Positions 45,128-53,444 of a stretch of DNA of 64,000 bases are shown here, in pieces (position 1 is the stretch's first letter; every line of letters begins with the position of its first letter). The translations under genes and the position numbers were made by a program. The DNA is from Algisphaera agarilytica (GTDB taxonomy: Bacteria > Planctomycetota > Phycisphaerae > Phycisphaerales > Phycisphaeraceae). Where the stretch lies: assembly GCF_014207595.1 (NCBI RefSeq), contig NZ_JACHGY010000001.1:62001-126000 (forward strand), read 5' to 3'. The notes beneath the pieces are model-generated. The model was not told the DNA's origin. It made no database searches and was given only the letters and a program-made list of their open reading frames with translations.

Positions 45128-47839
45128 CTATCTCCGTGTCTTTTCTAAGATCGCTTCCTGGTAGGCATTGATACCCGTATTTCGATGTCCACTATCGGAA
45201 ATACTGCTAAAGTTAAAATCATTCACCGGCTCACCGATTTGCGTGGCAATTAGGCCTAGCTCAGCCGCACGACGAGCTATCATTAGTGTATCGGCAAGTT
45301 CGGCTCCAAATGTACGACTTGGTGCTTCACGCGGGACCAGAACGACGTCGCCGGGATGCAGACGAGCAGATAACCTAAGCTGATTTTGTCCTTTTTGTGC
45401 TAAGCTTTCCACGTTGCCGTCGGCCCTGATCACATAGACTTGGTCTTGATCTGCCAAATCGGTCGTACCGCCTACACGGTCTAACGCCTGCATTACTGTG
45501 AGCCCGTCTTCAGCAACAAAGCTGTTGGGTGTGAATACACAGCCGATGACTGCCACAGTTTCCTGGCGACGAGGTACCACCAGCCGATCCCCGGGTTCGA
45601 GAGCTAAGTTGTAGGGGCTGGACGGGAAGTCGGGGGTATTGAACGGGATTACGATCCGACCGTTGCTGTCCTGCCTGCGCATGCGATCTACCAATTGTTC
45701 GGTGTCCTGAAGTGCAAGCTTTGCTGCCAGCCCCTCTTGTGGACGCCCCGATTGAACCATACTACGAAGTGAGTCTTCAAAGAGTCGTTGAGTGCGTTCA
45801 CTCAGATGGTTGAAACGCGAATTCTGAAGCTGCTTCACACTCTCGCGGCTAAAGACGGCGGCACGTAGGTCCGCGTTATCCGCTAACCCTCCTGCGGCTG
45901 CGATCAGGTCCGTAATTTTTGCGTCAGCCGGGAATACATACTCACCAGGAAATCGAACCTGTCCTTCAATACGCGCTTTGATCTCGGCCTTACGCATCTT
46001 GCGGATAACCAAGCGATCGCCGTTCTTCAATAGCGGGTCGTGCTTTCCACCGAGATCTAACGCATCTCTTAGATTAAACCGGTAGCGCTTTACATCCAAG
46101 TGGTTATCCGAATCGTCATTAACACGGCGAATCAGCTCCGCCTCGTCGTAGTAGACATCCGGGGTGACATTGTCGGCCAGTGCGATCAACTCAGAAACGC
46201 GAAGCCCCACCGTCAATTCGTATGCTCCCGGCTTTTGTACCGCTCCCATGATCTCCACAATCGGACTCACCGTAGCGCTGGAACGGGGGCGAATAGACAG
46301 ATGGTCCAGAGGTAACAATTCCAGATCGTGTGCAGCGTCCTGAGCAAGAGCTTTTTCTAGGTCCACTACAATCACTCGCCTACTCGAAGCCAAACTCTTC
46401 CGGCCAGCGACAAGCTCGATCGATCCAGGAGTACCAACCTGCCGTGAAATAAAGGCTTGAGGCAAGAAAGCATCAATGGTGAGGCCGTCGGCGAGCGTGA
46501 TGAGCTCACTAACGCGTAGCCCCGAGCGATATTGGAATTCACCGGGTCGTACGACTTCCCCCGAAACCTGCACAATCGGTTGCAGGCGATCGTCTACCGC
46601 GCCGATTATCAGGATTTCACCGTCGTGGATCAGCCTTTGGCGTGAAGCGTCGTCAAGAAGCACATCGACCGTTTCACGGCCACGCCCCTCAGAGGTACGC
46701 TCAATCTGTAGATACGGCGTAAACGTGAAAGGGGTCGTACCACCGGCGAGACGCAACGCCTCATCCAGGTTAACGACTTCTGACATTTCATAAATCCCCG
46801 GCCGTTGGACATAACCTGCGACTCCGATCGTTTTCCCAATCGGCGGAACATGTATGACATCTCCCGCCAGAACGACGTTCCGCGGGGGCTCCTCAACACC
46901 GACAAGAAAATCGTACAGGTCAATGCTTGTCTCAGCGCGGCCGTCTCGCTTCCATGAGATGTTACGTAGGCTGCCCGTTTTTTTCGGCCCACCTACAGAA
47001 GCGAGGACATCCAGGATGTTGGCACGTGCACTGATCTCAATCATGCCGGGACGGGCTACTTCACCAACCACGTGGACCCGGATACTACGGATACGTCCAA
47101 GGCTGACGCTGAGTTGGTATCCCTTACGCACTTGCTTAAGCGCTAGGTCAATCGTGTCTGCCAGCTGGTCGTACCGCAGGTCCGCAACCGGGATAGCACC
47201 GACATCAGGGATCACCACGGTACCTTCTCTACTGACCTCGAGGCGGTAGTACGCCTCGAAGCTCCCGGTAACCGCGATCAATATCTCATCTCCTGCACCG
47301 AGACGATAATCTGCCGGAACCGGGCCCGAAGCCGCTGGCGTGTGTTGATTCTGGAAATAGTCATATCCAAATTGAACCAGGTTACGCGAGGCATTTCTTT
47401 CGTACTCACCGCGATACAAACGCTCGAGCGGTGCAACAAATGCTTCCGGGGCCAGCGTTGGCTCGGATGCAGCGTTGCTTTCATCACGATGAATATTCAC
47501 GATGACTCGATGATCCGCGTTCCGTGCAGATTGTTGAGATCGGGAAAGACTCGCCGTATCACGGAGGTTGGATGCTGGACGACTAACAGGACCGGTAAGG
47601 TCACGAGGGAGACCACGGGGCGTGACGTTTGAACCAGAGCTGAAAGAGGAGGGGGAGGTCACCTCGTGTGAACTCAAGTCTTCACTAGCTGGGATTAGCT
47701 CGACCGGCTCACTGATCGCCACAGCCCAGGCCGGTACTTGTCGTCCATTACCCTCTTGCGAACTTGGTGTTTGCGGGGTCGAGCAGCCTATGGCGATCAT
47801 AGCGGTCGTAACGGTTGAGAGGATGATACTGATTTTCAT
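45128..47839 (-). CDS. Outer-membrane polysaccharide export protein with many SLBB domains
   Basis: 903 aa. Lipoprotein signal (MKISIILSTVTTAMIAIGCS, lipobox Cys at residue 20). The Poly_export domain reads YRLGAGDEILIAVTGSFEAY and VSREGTVVIPDVGAI; several SLBB domains follow (VHVVGEVARPGMIEI, IGVAGYVQRPGIYEM, VQVSGEVVRPGEFQY, VEIMGAVQKPGAYEL, ARIEGQVRFPGEYVF), far more than the two of Wza, then a last one near TVAVIGCVFTPNSFV. It would form the periplasmic/outer-membrane channel for the exopolysaccharide. ATG 47839 with GGAAG upstream; sigma-54 promoter 38 bases before. Confidence 0.92.
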   Translation of the reverse strand: MKISIILSTVTTAMIAIGCSTPQTPSSQEGNGRQVPAWAVAISEPVELIPASEDLSSHEVTSPSSFSSGSNVTPRGLPRDLTGPVSRPASNLRDTASLSRSQQSARNADHRVIVNIHRDESNAASEPTLAPEAFVAPLERLYRGEYERNASRNLVQFGYDYFQNQHTPAASGPVPADYRLGAGDEILIAVTGSFEAYYRLEVSREGTVVIPDVGAIPVADLRYDQLADTIDLALKQVRKGYQLSVSLGRIRSIRVHVVGEVARPGMIEISARANILDVLASVGGPKKTGSLRNISWKRDGRAETSIDLYDFLVGVEEPPRNVVLAGDVIHVPPIGKTIGVAGYVQRPGIYEMSEVVNLDEALRLAGGTTPFTFTPYLQIERTSEGRGRETVDVLLDDASRQRLIHDGEILIIGAVDDRLQPIVQVSGEVVRPGEFQYRSGLRVSELITLADGLTIDAFLPQAFISRQVGTPGSIELVAGRKSLASSRRVIVVDLEKALAQDAAHDLELLPLDHLSIRPRSSATVSPIVEIMGAVQKPGAYELTVGLRVSELIALADNVTPDVYYDEAELIRRVNDDSDNHLDVKRYRFNLRDALDLGGKHDPLLKNGDRLVIRKMRKAEIKARIEGQVRFPGEYVFPADAKITDLIAAAGGLADNADLRAAVFSRESVKQLQNSRFNHLSERTQRLFEDSLRSMVQSGRPQEGLAAKLALQDTEQLVDRMRRQDSNGRIVIPFNTPDFPSSPYNLALEPGDRLVVPRRQETVAVIGCVFTPNSFVAEDGLTVMQALDRVGGTTDLADQDQVYVIRADGNVESLAQKGQNQLRLSARLHPGDVVLVPREAPSRTFGAELADTLMIARRAAELGLIATQIGEPVNDFNFSSISDSGHRNTGINAYQEAILEKTRR

Positions 47840-47876
47840 TGCGGCTTCCATATTGGGGCAAGGACACCACTTGAAA

Positions 47877-47892
47877 GGCAAGCCCTGTGCCA
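47877..47892 (-). promoter_or_regulatory. Sigma-54 promoter of the exporter/H-NOX/kinase operon
   Basis: On the minus strand TGGCACAGGGCTTGCC, a full match to TGGCAC-N5-TTGC. Predicted start near 47866, 27 bases before the exporter ATG. It is back to back with the plus-strand promoter at 48022. Confidence 0.9.
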
Positions 47893-48021
47893 GTCGTTGA
47901 GAGCAGTGAAGTGCTTTCAATCTGACTCATTCTGATAGTCGTTCAGCGGTCACTCTCTCATCTTGACCACCAATATCAATCAAATCTCGCGAAAGGGTGG
48001 GCGTTTAGTGCGAAATCGTAT

Positions 48022-48037
48022 TGGCACAGGCATTGCC
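48022..48037 (+). promoter_or_regulatory. Sigma-54 promoter of the receiver/glycosyltransferase operon
   Basis: TGGCACAGGCATTGCC, a full match to TGGCAC-N5-TTGC. It is enclosed by the inverted words CGTATTGG and CCAATACG (48017-48049). Predicted start near 48048, 35 bases before the GTG of the receiver gene. Confidence 0.9.
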
Positions 48038-48082
48038 TTTACCAATACGTAAGCCAACAGCGACTAGCAAAAGGAGCAATTC

Positions 48083-48571
48083 GTGCATCTCATCTACTCA
48101 GCATTGATCGTTGACGACGACCCGATCGCGTGTGCATTTATGAAGTGGTTCCTCGAAGACCGCTTTCCGTATCTTCGTGTTGTTACGAGTACCGAGCCTA
48201 AGGCTGTACACGGTTTTAGTCTCTATTTCCTCGATAACGACTTCGAGGGAGATGAGCGAGCGGTTGATCTGGTCCAAAAGATTCGAGGCGAAGCTAAAAA
48301 CGCGTTCATCTCGGTATTCTCGGCACGCTTGGATACTGCCGCGTTTAAGCAGCTGCTCAATGCAGGCTGCGACGGAGCATTTGAAAAAGGAAAACCAGGC
48401 GAGCTTTCGGTTCTGGAGAGCAAAATTCGCGCGTACCTATATCAGCGTGAACTACGGGCTTCTCAGGTTGTAGATCGAGGGTTCACTTCAACCTTCAAGG
48501 CAATGACCGGCCTGGTCACCGGCTGGAACCAAAGACTGAATGCTACCGTCACCCATAAAGGAGGGAACTGA
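48083..48571 (+). CDS. Stand-alone receiver-domain protein
   Basis: 162 aa. The receiver fold is visible: SALIVDDDPIACAFMKWFLE with the acidic pair, a putative phosphoacceptor in LYFLDNDFEGDERAVDLV, SVFSARLD as the Ser/Thr switch, and FEKGKPGE with the Lys. About 35 residues follow without a DNA-binding or enzymatic domain. GTG start with AAGGAG 6 bases before it. First gene of a sigma-54 operon with exopolysaccharide glycosyltransferases; it may accept phosphate from the HPt of the NO-linked kinase and act by protein contact. The DxD around the acceptor is unusual, so phosphorylation is not certain. Confidence 0.78.
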   Translation: MHLIYSALIVDDDPIACAFMKWFLEDRFPYLRVVTSTEPKAVHGFSLYFLDNDFEGDERAVDLVQKIRGEAKNAFISVFSARLDTAAFKQLLNAGCDGAFEKGKPGELSVLESKIRAYLYQRELRASQVVDRGFTSTFKAMTGLVTGWNQRLNATVTHKGGN

Positions 48572-50016
48572 TGGAGACGACAACCGACCGCAGCATTTGG
48601 CAGTTCCTCCAGCAAGTTTTAGCGGCTCTCGCTCTACTTCTGCTTATTCCACTACTAGCTTGTCTATATGTGATCGTACGGCTGGAATCAAAAGGTGCAT
48701 TTCTATTCAAGCAAGAGCGCCGTGGGTTTCACGGCAAGCCCTTCCGGATTGTTAAGGTCCGCACGATGGCGGTGGCAGCTGAGTCGGCAACTCGATTGGG
48801 GACAACTCAGAATGGCCCTTATGTGACACGTGTTGGAAAAGTCCTACGAATTCTCAAGCTGGATGAGATTCCTCAACTGTGGAATATCGCCCGTGGTGAC
48901 ATGGCGCTAGTCGGACCACGACCACTCCCTATCGCGCTAAGTGATTACCTCGAGCAGAATATACCGGGGTTTGAGGTTCGCTACAGTATTCGCCCAGGCC
49001 TCACGAACCTCGGACAAGTGTGCGTTACCGATAACGACCTTGATGAACAGTTGTTAGTGGATTGGGGCACCCGATTTGAAGCCGAGCTGCACTACTTACA
49101 GCATAAATCGGTCCGTTACGACATAGTCCTAATCGCATTGACAGTCCTTTATGTGCTGCGAAGCTTTACCTCGCACGCACCGGCGATCTGCCAAAGCAAT
49201 CACTGCGACAAGCCTGTGGCCGATGCTACGCGAATTGTCACGACCCCTATTTCCAACCTCAACTATCAAGGCGTTATCTCGCATATTCGTTCTGCGGTTA
49301 CTTCAAGCCAAGCAAACTACGTATGCGTCGTCCCGGTGCACAGCATCATTGTTGCACTATGGAATCGAACCCACCGTGCTGTACTCAAGGGTGCCTCGAT
49401 CTGCACCGCTGACGGGATGCCGGTTGTATGGATTCAGCGCTTGTTGGGCTATCGCTCGGCAACACGGGTCTACGGCCCCACTCTGATGAGTAAGGTCTTA
49501 ATGGAAGCTCAAGATAAACAATGGCGTGTGGCATTCGTAGGTGGTAGTGAGCAGACCCTGGCAAAACTCGCGAACAACGTCCAGGACGAATACCCCTCGT
49601 TACAACTTGTGGAGGCATACAGTCCACCGTTTCGCCCTCTGACTCAAGCCGAGGACGACGAATTAGTCGAACGCCTGAAGAGAAAGCAAGCGCAGATCAT
49701 CTTCGTGGGGCTCGGGTGCCCCAAGCAAGAACGGTGGATGTCCGAGCATAGCTCAAAGCTACAAGCCACAATGTTAGGTGTTGGTGCGGCCTTCGACTTC
49801 CACGCAGGATCTCTTCGGCAATCACCACCCGTTCTGCAGAAATTAGGGCTGGAATGGGCCTTTCGCTTAGCAATGGAGCCGCGGCGTCTATGGAAACGGT
49901 ACGCCACAACGAATCCCACGTATGTCTTGTGCGCTGGAGCACAGGTATTTGCCAGCGTCGTTCTGGGTAGAAACTATCAGCTCAAAACAAACGCTGCTGA
50001 AGGAGGTCGGCCGTGA
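48571..50016 (+). CDS. Fused undecaprenyl-phosphate sugar transferase and WecG/TagA-type glycosyltransferase
   Basis: 481 aa. Residues 1-205 are a WbaP/PssY-type bacterial sugar transferase: TM helix VLAALALLLLIPLLACLYVIV, FKQERRGFHGKPFRIVKVRTM, LRILKLDEIPQLWNI and ALVGPRPLP. Residues about 225-440 are a WecG/TagA/CpsF domain (GASICTADGMPVVWIQRLLG, FVGLGCPKQERWM, GVGAAFDFHAGSLRQSP). The protein would start the repeat unit on the lipid carrier and add the second sugar. Fusion of the two steps is uncommon. ATG shares a base with the previous stop (TGATG) behind AAAGGAGG. Confidence 0.9.
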   Translation: METTTDRSIWQFLQQVLAALALLLLIPLLACLYVIVRLESKGAFLFKQERRGFHGKPFRIVKVRTMAVAAESATRLGTTQNGPYVTRVGKVLRILKLDEIPQLWNIARGDMALVGPRPLPIALSDYLEQNIPGFEVRYSIRPGLTNLGQVCVTDNDLDEQLLVDWGTRFEAELHYLQHKSVRYDIVLIALTVLYVLRSFTSHAPAICQSNHCDKPVADATRIVTTPISNLNYQGVISHIRSAVTSSQANYVCVVPVHSIIVALWNRTHRAVLKGASICTADGMPVVWIQRLLGYRSATRVYGPTLMSKVLMEAQDKQWRVAFVGGSEQTLAKLANNVQDEYPSLQLVEAYSPPFRPLTQAEDDELVERLKRKQAQIIFVGLGCPKQERWMSEHSSKLQATMLGVGAAFDFHAGSLRQSPPVLQKLGLEWAFRLAMEPRRLWKRYATTNPTYVLCAGAQVFASVVLGRNYQLKTNAAEGGRP

Positions 50017-50960
50017 AGTATCGCTTGGCGATCTGTATCGCGACCTATCAACGCCGCTCCTTGCTCGCGGACACACTTAGGAGCCTGTTAACCACGCGTC
50101 TTAATGGGATCGATATTGAGCTACGCGTGGTTGATAATGATCGAGAAGCTAGCGCATACTCCATCGTTACCAAGTACGCGTCGATGATGCCCTTCCCCGT
50201 CCGTTATGCGATTGAACCGATTCAAAATATCGCGATGGCACGCAATCGGGCACTGGATATGGGGCCGGCTGATTACGTTGCGTTCATAGACGATGACGAG
50301 ATCGCACGCCCAGGCTGGCTTCGTACGCTAGTTGAGGCCATCCAGCAGTCTAGAGCTGACGCGGTATTTGGATCTGTCGACGCGGTCCTGGTCGGTGACC
50401 AGCAAGTGCGGGGTAAGCAAACGCGGTGGTTTAACAAGCCTATGGCTGACACCGCGAAACGTCTGGATTGGACTCAGACCCGAACAAGCAACACCCTGGT
50501 TCGTGGCGAATGGTTCTACCGCTATGGATTTCGTTTTGATGCCAGCTACGGGCGATCGGGTGGCTCAGATACCGCACTGTTTGCTCACATGGGGGTGAGT
50601 GGGGCAAGGTATCACTCGGCACCACGAGCGGTAGTAACCGAGATTGTTGATCCCGAACGGTTGAGCTTGGGTTGGTTGCTGCGACGCCGTTTTCGCGGCG
50701 GAGTGGTTTACCACCGTATATCCGAAGAGATTGGCGGCACCCATCCGATGCTGGTGGCTGCACGACGCACGGCACGCGCCATTGGCCTACTCACCGTTGC
50801 GGCGATCAAATTGCCCGCTCTACGCACAGAGAAATTAACTGAAGCCCTGCTGTGCCTGGGCGTGTTGTCAGGCGGAGTTTACGCCTGGGCTTTCCCCAAT
50901 CGCGGGAAATCATATGTTGAATATCACACCAAAACCACCGAAAGGACGTTATGCGCGTAG
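50013..50960 (+). CDS. Family 2 glycosyltransferase
   Basis: 315 aa, GT-A fold. MKYRLAICIATYQRRSLLADTL opens the nucleotide-sugar site and YVAFIDDDEIARPGWL holds the metal-binding DDD. A conserved-looking segment YGRSGGSDTALFAHMG lies in the acceptor half, and the C-terminal region is hydrophobic enough for membrane association (AIGLLTVAAIKLPAL). GTG start at 50013 overlaps the previous stop, with AAGGAGG 6 bases before. Adds a sugar to the exopolysaccharide repeat unit; donor unknown. Confidence 0.88.
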   Translation: MKYRLAICIATYQRRSLLADTLRSLLTTRLNGIDIELRVVDNDREASAYSIVTKYASMMPFPVRYAIEPIQNIAMARNRALDMGPADYVAFIDDDEIARPGWLRTLVEAIQQSRADAVFGSVDAVLVGDQQVRGKQTRWFNKPMADTAKRLDWTQTRTSNTLVRGEWFYRYGFRFDASYGRSGGSDTALFAHMGVSGARYHSAPRAVVTEIVDPERLSLGWLLRRRFRGGVVYHRISEEIGGTHPMLVAARRTARAIGLLTVAAIKLPALRTEKLTEALLCLGVLSGGVYAWAFPNRGKSYVEYHTKTTERTLCA

Positions 50961-52132
50961 CCTTCTTAACCAATATCGTCAGCCCCTATCGCCTCCCCGT
51001 TTTCCAACGACTCGCACAAACACCCGACTGGGATTTTCGGGTCATGGTTAACGCCATGTCGGAGTTTGACCGGTCGTGGGCAGTAAGCCACAACGCCTGC
51101 CCTGTCCGAAAGTCGAAGACTTGGTCGTTACGGAGAACCGTACACAGCGATGTCCCTGTACCCTTCGACCAGACGATCACACTTCACTTTCCCGTTGGAC
51201 TGTGGGGCGATCTCCGACGCTTTCGCCCGCAAGTTGTGATTAGCCATGAATTAGGTCCGCGGACCATGCTTGCCGCCGCCTACTGCAAAGCCTACGGCAT
51301 CCCACTAGTGATCTGGTCCTATCAATCTCTGGTCAGTGCTACCCAAGGCAGCGGTTTAAAACAGATCGTCCGCCGACGCCTGATCAGCCAAGCCTCTTGC
51401 CTGATCGGGATGGGCGGTCAAGCACGAGATGTACTGCGTGGCTGGGGAGCGTCTGATGAAAATATTATTGATGCACCGAACACCGCGGACAACGAAACAC
51501 TCATCAGGCGTTACGCCGACGCTGCTTCTAAGAACGCAGCACAAAAGCTTCGCTGGGAGTTCGGCAAAGGTCGCAAGATCGCGACGGTCATTGGTCGGCT
51601 GGTTCCACTTAAAGGAACCGCGGCCTTACTGGAGCAGTGGTCTGCCTTGCCCCAATCGATAAGAGATCAATGGCGACTTGTCTTTGTGGGGGAAGGCCCG
51701 TTGGCCAAGCTAGTCCAGGACTCGGAGGATGACAGCGTTTACCACGCCGGCCAAGCGGACGCAACACTTATGGCCGATTGGTACCAGGCAAGCGACCTGC
51801 ACATCTTCCCTACCTTAGGCGATGTGTGGGGCTTGGTCGTTAATGAGGCCATGCTCTGCGGCACACCAACGCTCTGCTCAGTACACGCGGGGTGTAGCAC
51901 CGATATGATTCATGATGGATGCAACGGCTTTACTTACGATCCCACCGTATCCGACGCAGCGAGTCGACTGCACGCTGCCCTTACCCATCCACAATTGGGC
52001 CGCGTAGGCGAACAGGCTCGTCGAACCGCAAATCAATTCACGCCTGACCGATTGGCGCACGGTTTTCGTGAAGCGGTTAATAAAGTTACTCGCATCACCG
52101 AATATGAAGAACTCATACCTGCGGTTGCTTGA
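50951..52132 (+). CDS. Family 4-type glycosyltransferase
   Basis: 393 aa, GT-B fold. N-terminal domain MRVAFLTNIVSPYRLPVFQRL; C-terminal domain with KGRKIATVIGRLVPLKGTAALLE, RLVFVGEGPLAKLVQ and the nucleotide-sugar site DLHIFPTLGDVWGLVVNEAMLCGTPTLCS, i.e. the EX7E-like block with VNEAM. Overlaps the preceding GT2 gene by 10 bases and the convergent flippase gene by 20 bases. Last gene of the plus-strand sigma-54 operon that starts at 48083. Donor sugar and linkage are not readable. Confidence 0.9.
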   Translation: MRVAFLTNIVSPYRLPVFQRLAQTPDWDFRVMVNAMSEFDRSWAVSHNACPVRKSKTWSLRRTVHSDVPVPFDQTITLHFPVGLWGDLRRFRPQVVISHELGPRTMLAAAYCKAYGIPLVIWSYQSLVSATQGSGLKQIVRRRLISQASCLIGMGGQARDVLRGWGASDENIIDAPNTADNETLIRRYADAASKNAAQKLRWEFGKGRKIATVIGRLVPLKGTAALLEQWSALPQSIRDQWRLVFVGEGPLAKLVQDSEDDSVYHAGQADATLMADWYQASDLHIFPTLGDVWGLVVNEAMLCGTPTLCSVHAGCSTDMIHDGCNGFTYDPTVSDAASRLHAALTHPQLGRVGEQARRTANQFTPDRLAHGFREAVNKVTRITEYEELIPAVA

Positions 52133-53414
52133 CTCGTTCACGGTCTGCACCCCACCATCGCAGGTAAACGGCAAACATGAGCACGAGCTCAAGGCCAGCC
52201 ATCACCGTTATAGCCCCTTCCGTCCCCCAGTAGGAGCAGGCCGGCCACATCAGCAGCAGCGACATGACGGAATGGAGAAGCCTGGCCTTCGCAACAAATT
52301 TAGACCCCACATTAGACTGGACCTGTAGCGCAGTTACCAAGAATGAGGTTACACCGGCAATAGTAGCATAGCAGGTGTATAAGACCAGCGGTTTAGACGC
52401 GTGAACGTACCACCCCCCAAGCAATTCGGTCCCCAACCAGTCTCCTACGACCACAAAGAGCATCGCCATGGTTAAGCCGAGACCAATGACCGATGCACAG
52501 ACTAATAACATCAATCTACGAACCTTAGCGATGTCGGCTTGATGATAGTACAAGCCAAATCTAGGTCGAACGACTCCGGAGATCGCCATCCCTAACATGC
52601 GCAGCGGACCAACAAGTGCTGCCGCCCCACCGAATCGCGCCACCTCAACCGAAGTCGCTACAAGCGCGAGGATGATCGGCTGCAGCCTCGATCCCGCGGA
52701 GTAAGCCAAAGAGCCGTATAGGATCGGCCGCCCCTTAGTCTTGAGCAGTAGCCGCAACCTCTCATCTGGATACTGACCGCTGAAGAATCGGCGCCTGTCG
52801 AAGCAGATAATTGCTAAGCCGGCCAGCAAATTAGCGAGAACCATCGCCCACCAAAAACACCACAGTACCGAGTCTGCCCCCAGCCAAAACCACCCAGCCA
52901 ATGCCCCCAAGATCGGGATTCCAACGCTGAATAGATCAGACCAAAACACATGCCAGGTCTCAAACGATAGGTTTCGCCAACTGCGGAGCGCGGCCAGCAG
53001 CCCCTGCAGCAGTGTTGCAACTGCGAATCCCAATGCGACAAGTCCACTCAACCCCGAGAATCCGACGAGAGCCCACAGGATGAAGGCGGGTATCCCAACG
53101 AACAGGGATACCCGCAGTACCTGGGTTGCTACATAACGAGACAACCCATCGCGTTGAGCTTGATGCAAGCCCGGAGCCATATGCAGAAGCGGGGTGACCA
53201 GACCCGCCCCCAAGAGAGTGGTCCAGATCACCTCGATAGACACCAAGATGACAAACGTCCCGTAAACATCCGCCCCGCAAAGACTCGCAATCAACAGATT
53301 CACCGCGAGACGAGCGACAGATCGCGTTGCGGTATTCAAGAGTGAGAAATACTTATCGTTTGATCCTCGGTGAAGCAAGGATAGGTATCGCATCATGGAG
53401 AGCGCCTCAGTCAT
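52113..53414 (-). CDS. Polysaccharide flippase (Wzx-like)
   Basis: 433 aa with about twelve TM helices, MOP-superfamily type (DVYGTFVILVSIEVIWTTLLGAGLVTPL at the start; ILYGSLAYSAGSRLQPIILALVATSVEVARFGGAAALVGPLR in the middle). Would move the lipid-linked repeat unit across the inner membrane. Start at 53414 (MTEALSMMRYLS) is uncertain; the Met at 53396 is an alternative. Third gene of a minus-strand operon behind two glycosyltransferases. Confidence 0.85.
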   Translation of the reverse strand: MTEALSMMRYLSLLHRGSNDKYFSLLNTATRSVARLAVNLLIASLCGADVYGTFVILVSIEVIWTTLLGAGLVTPLLHMAPGLHQAQRDGLSRYVATQVLRVSLFVGIPAFILWALVGFSGLSGLVALGFAVATLLQGLLAALRSWRNLSFETWHVFWSDLFSVGIPILGALAGWFWLGADSVLWCFWWAMVLANLLAGLAIICFDRRRFFSGQYPDERLRLLLKTKGRPILYGSLAYSAGSRLQPIILALVATSVEVARFGGAAALVGPLRMLGMAISGVVRPRFGLYYHQADIAKVRRLMLLVCASVIGLGLTMAMLFVVVGDWLGTELLGGWYVHASKPLVLYTCYATIAGVTSFLVTALQVQSNVGSKFVAKARLLHSVMSLLLMWPACSYWGTEGAITVMAGLELVLMFAVYLRWWGADRERVKQPQV

Positions 53415-53444
53415 TTAGTCATCGGCCACTTGATGCCAGATAAT

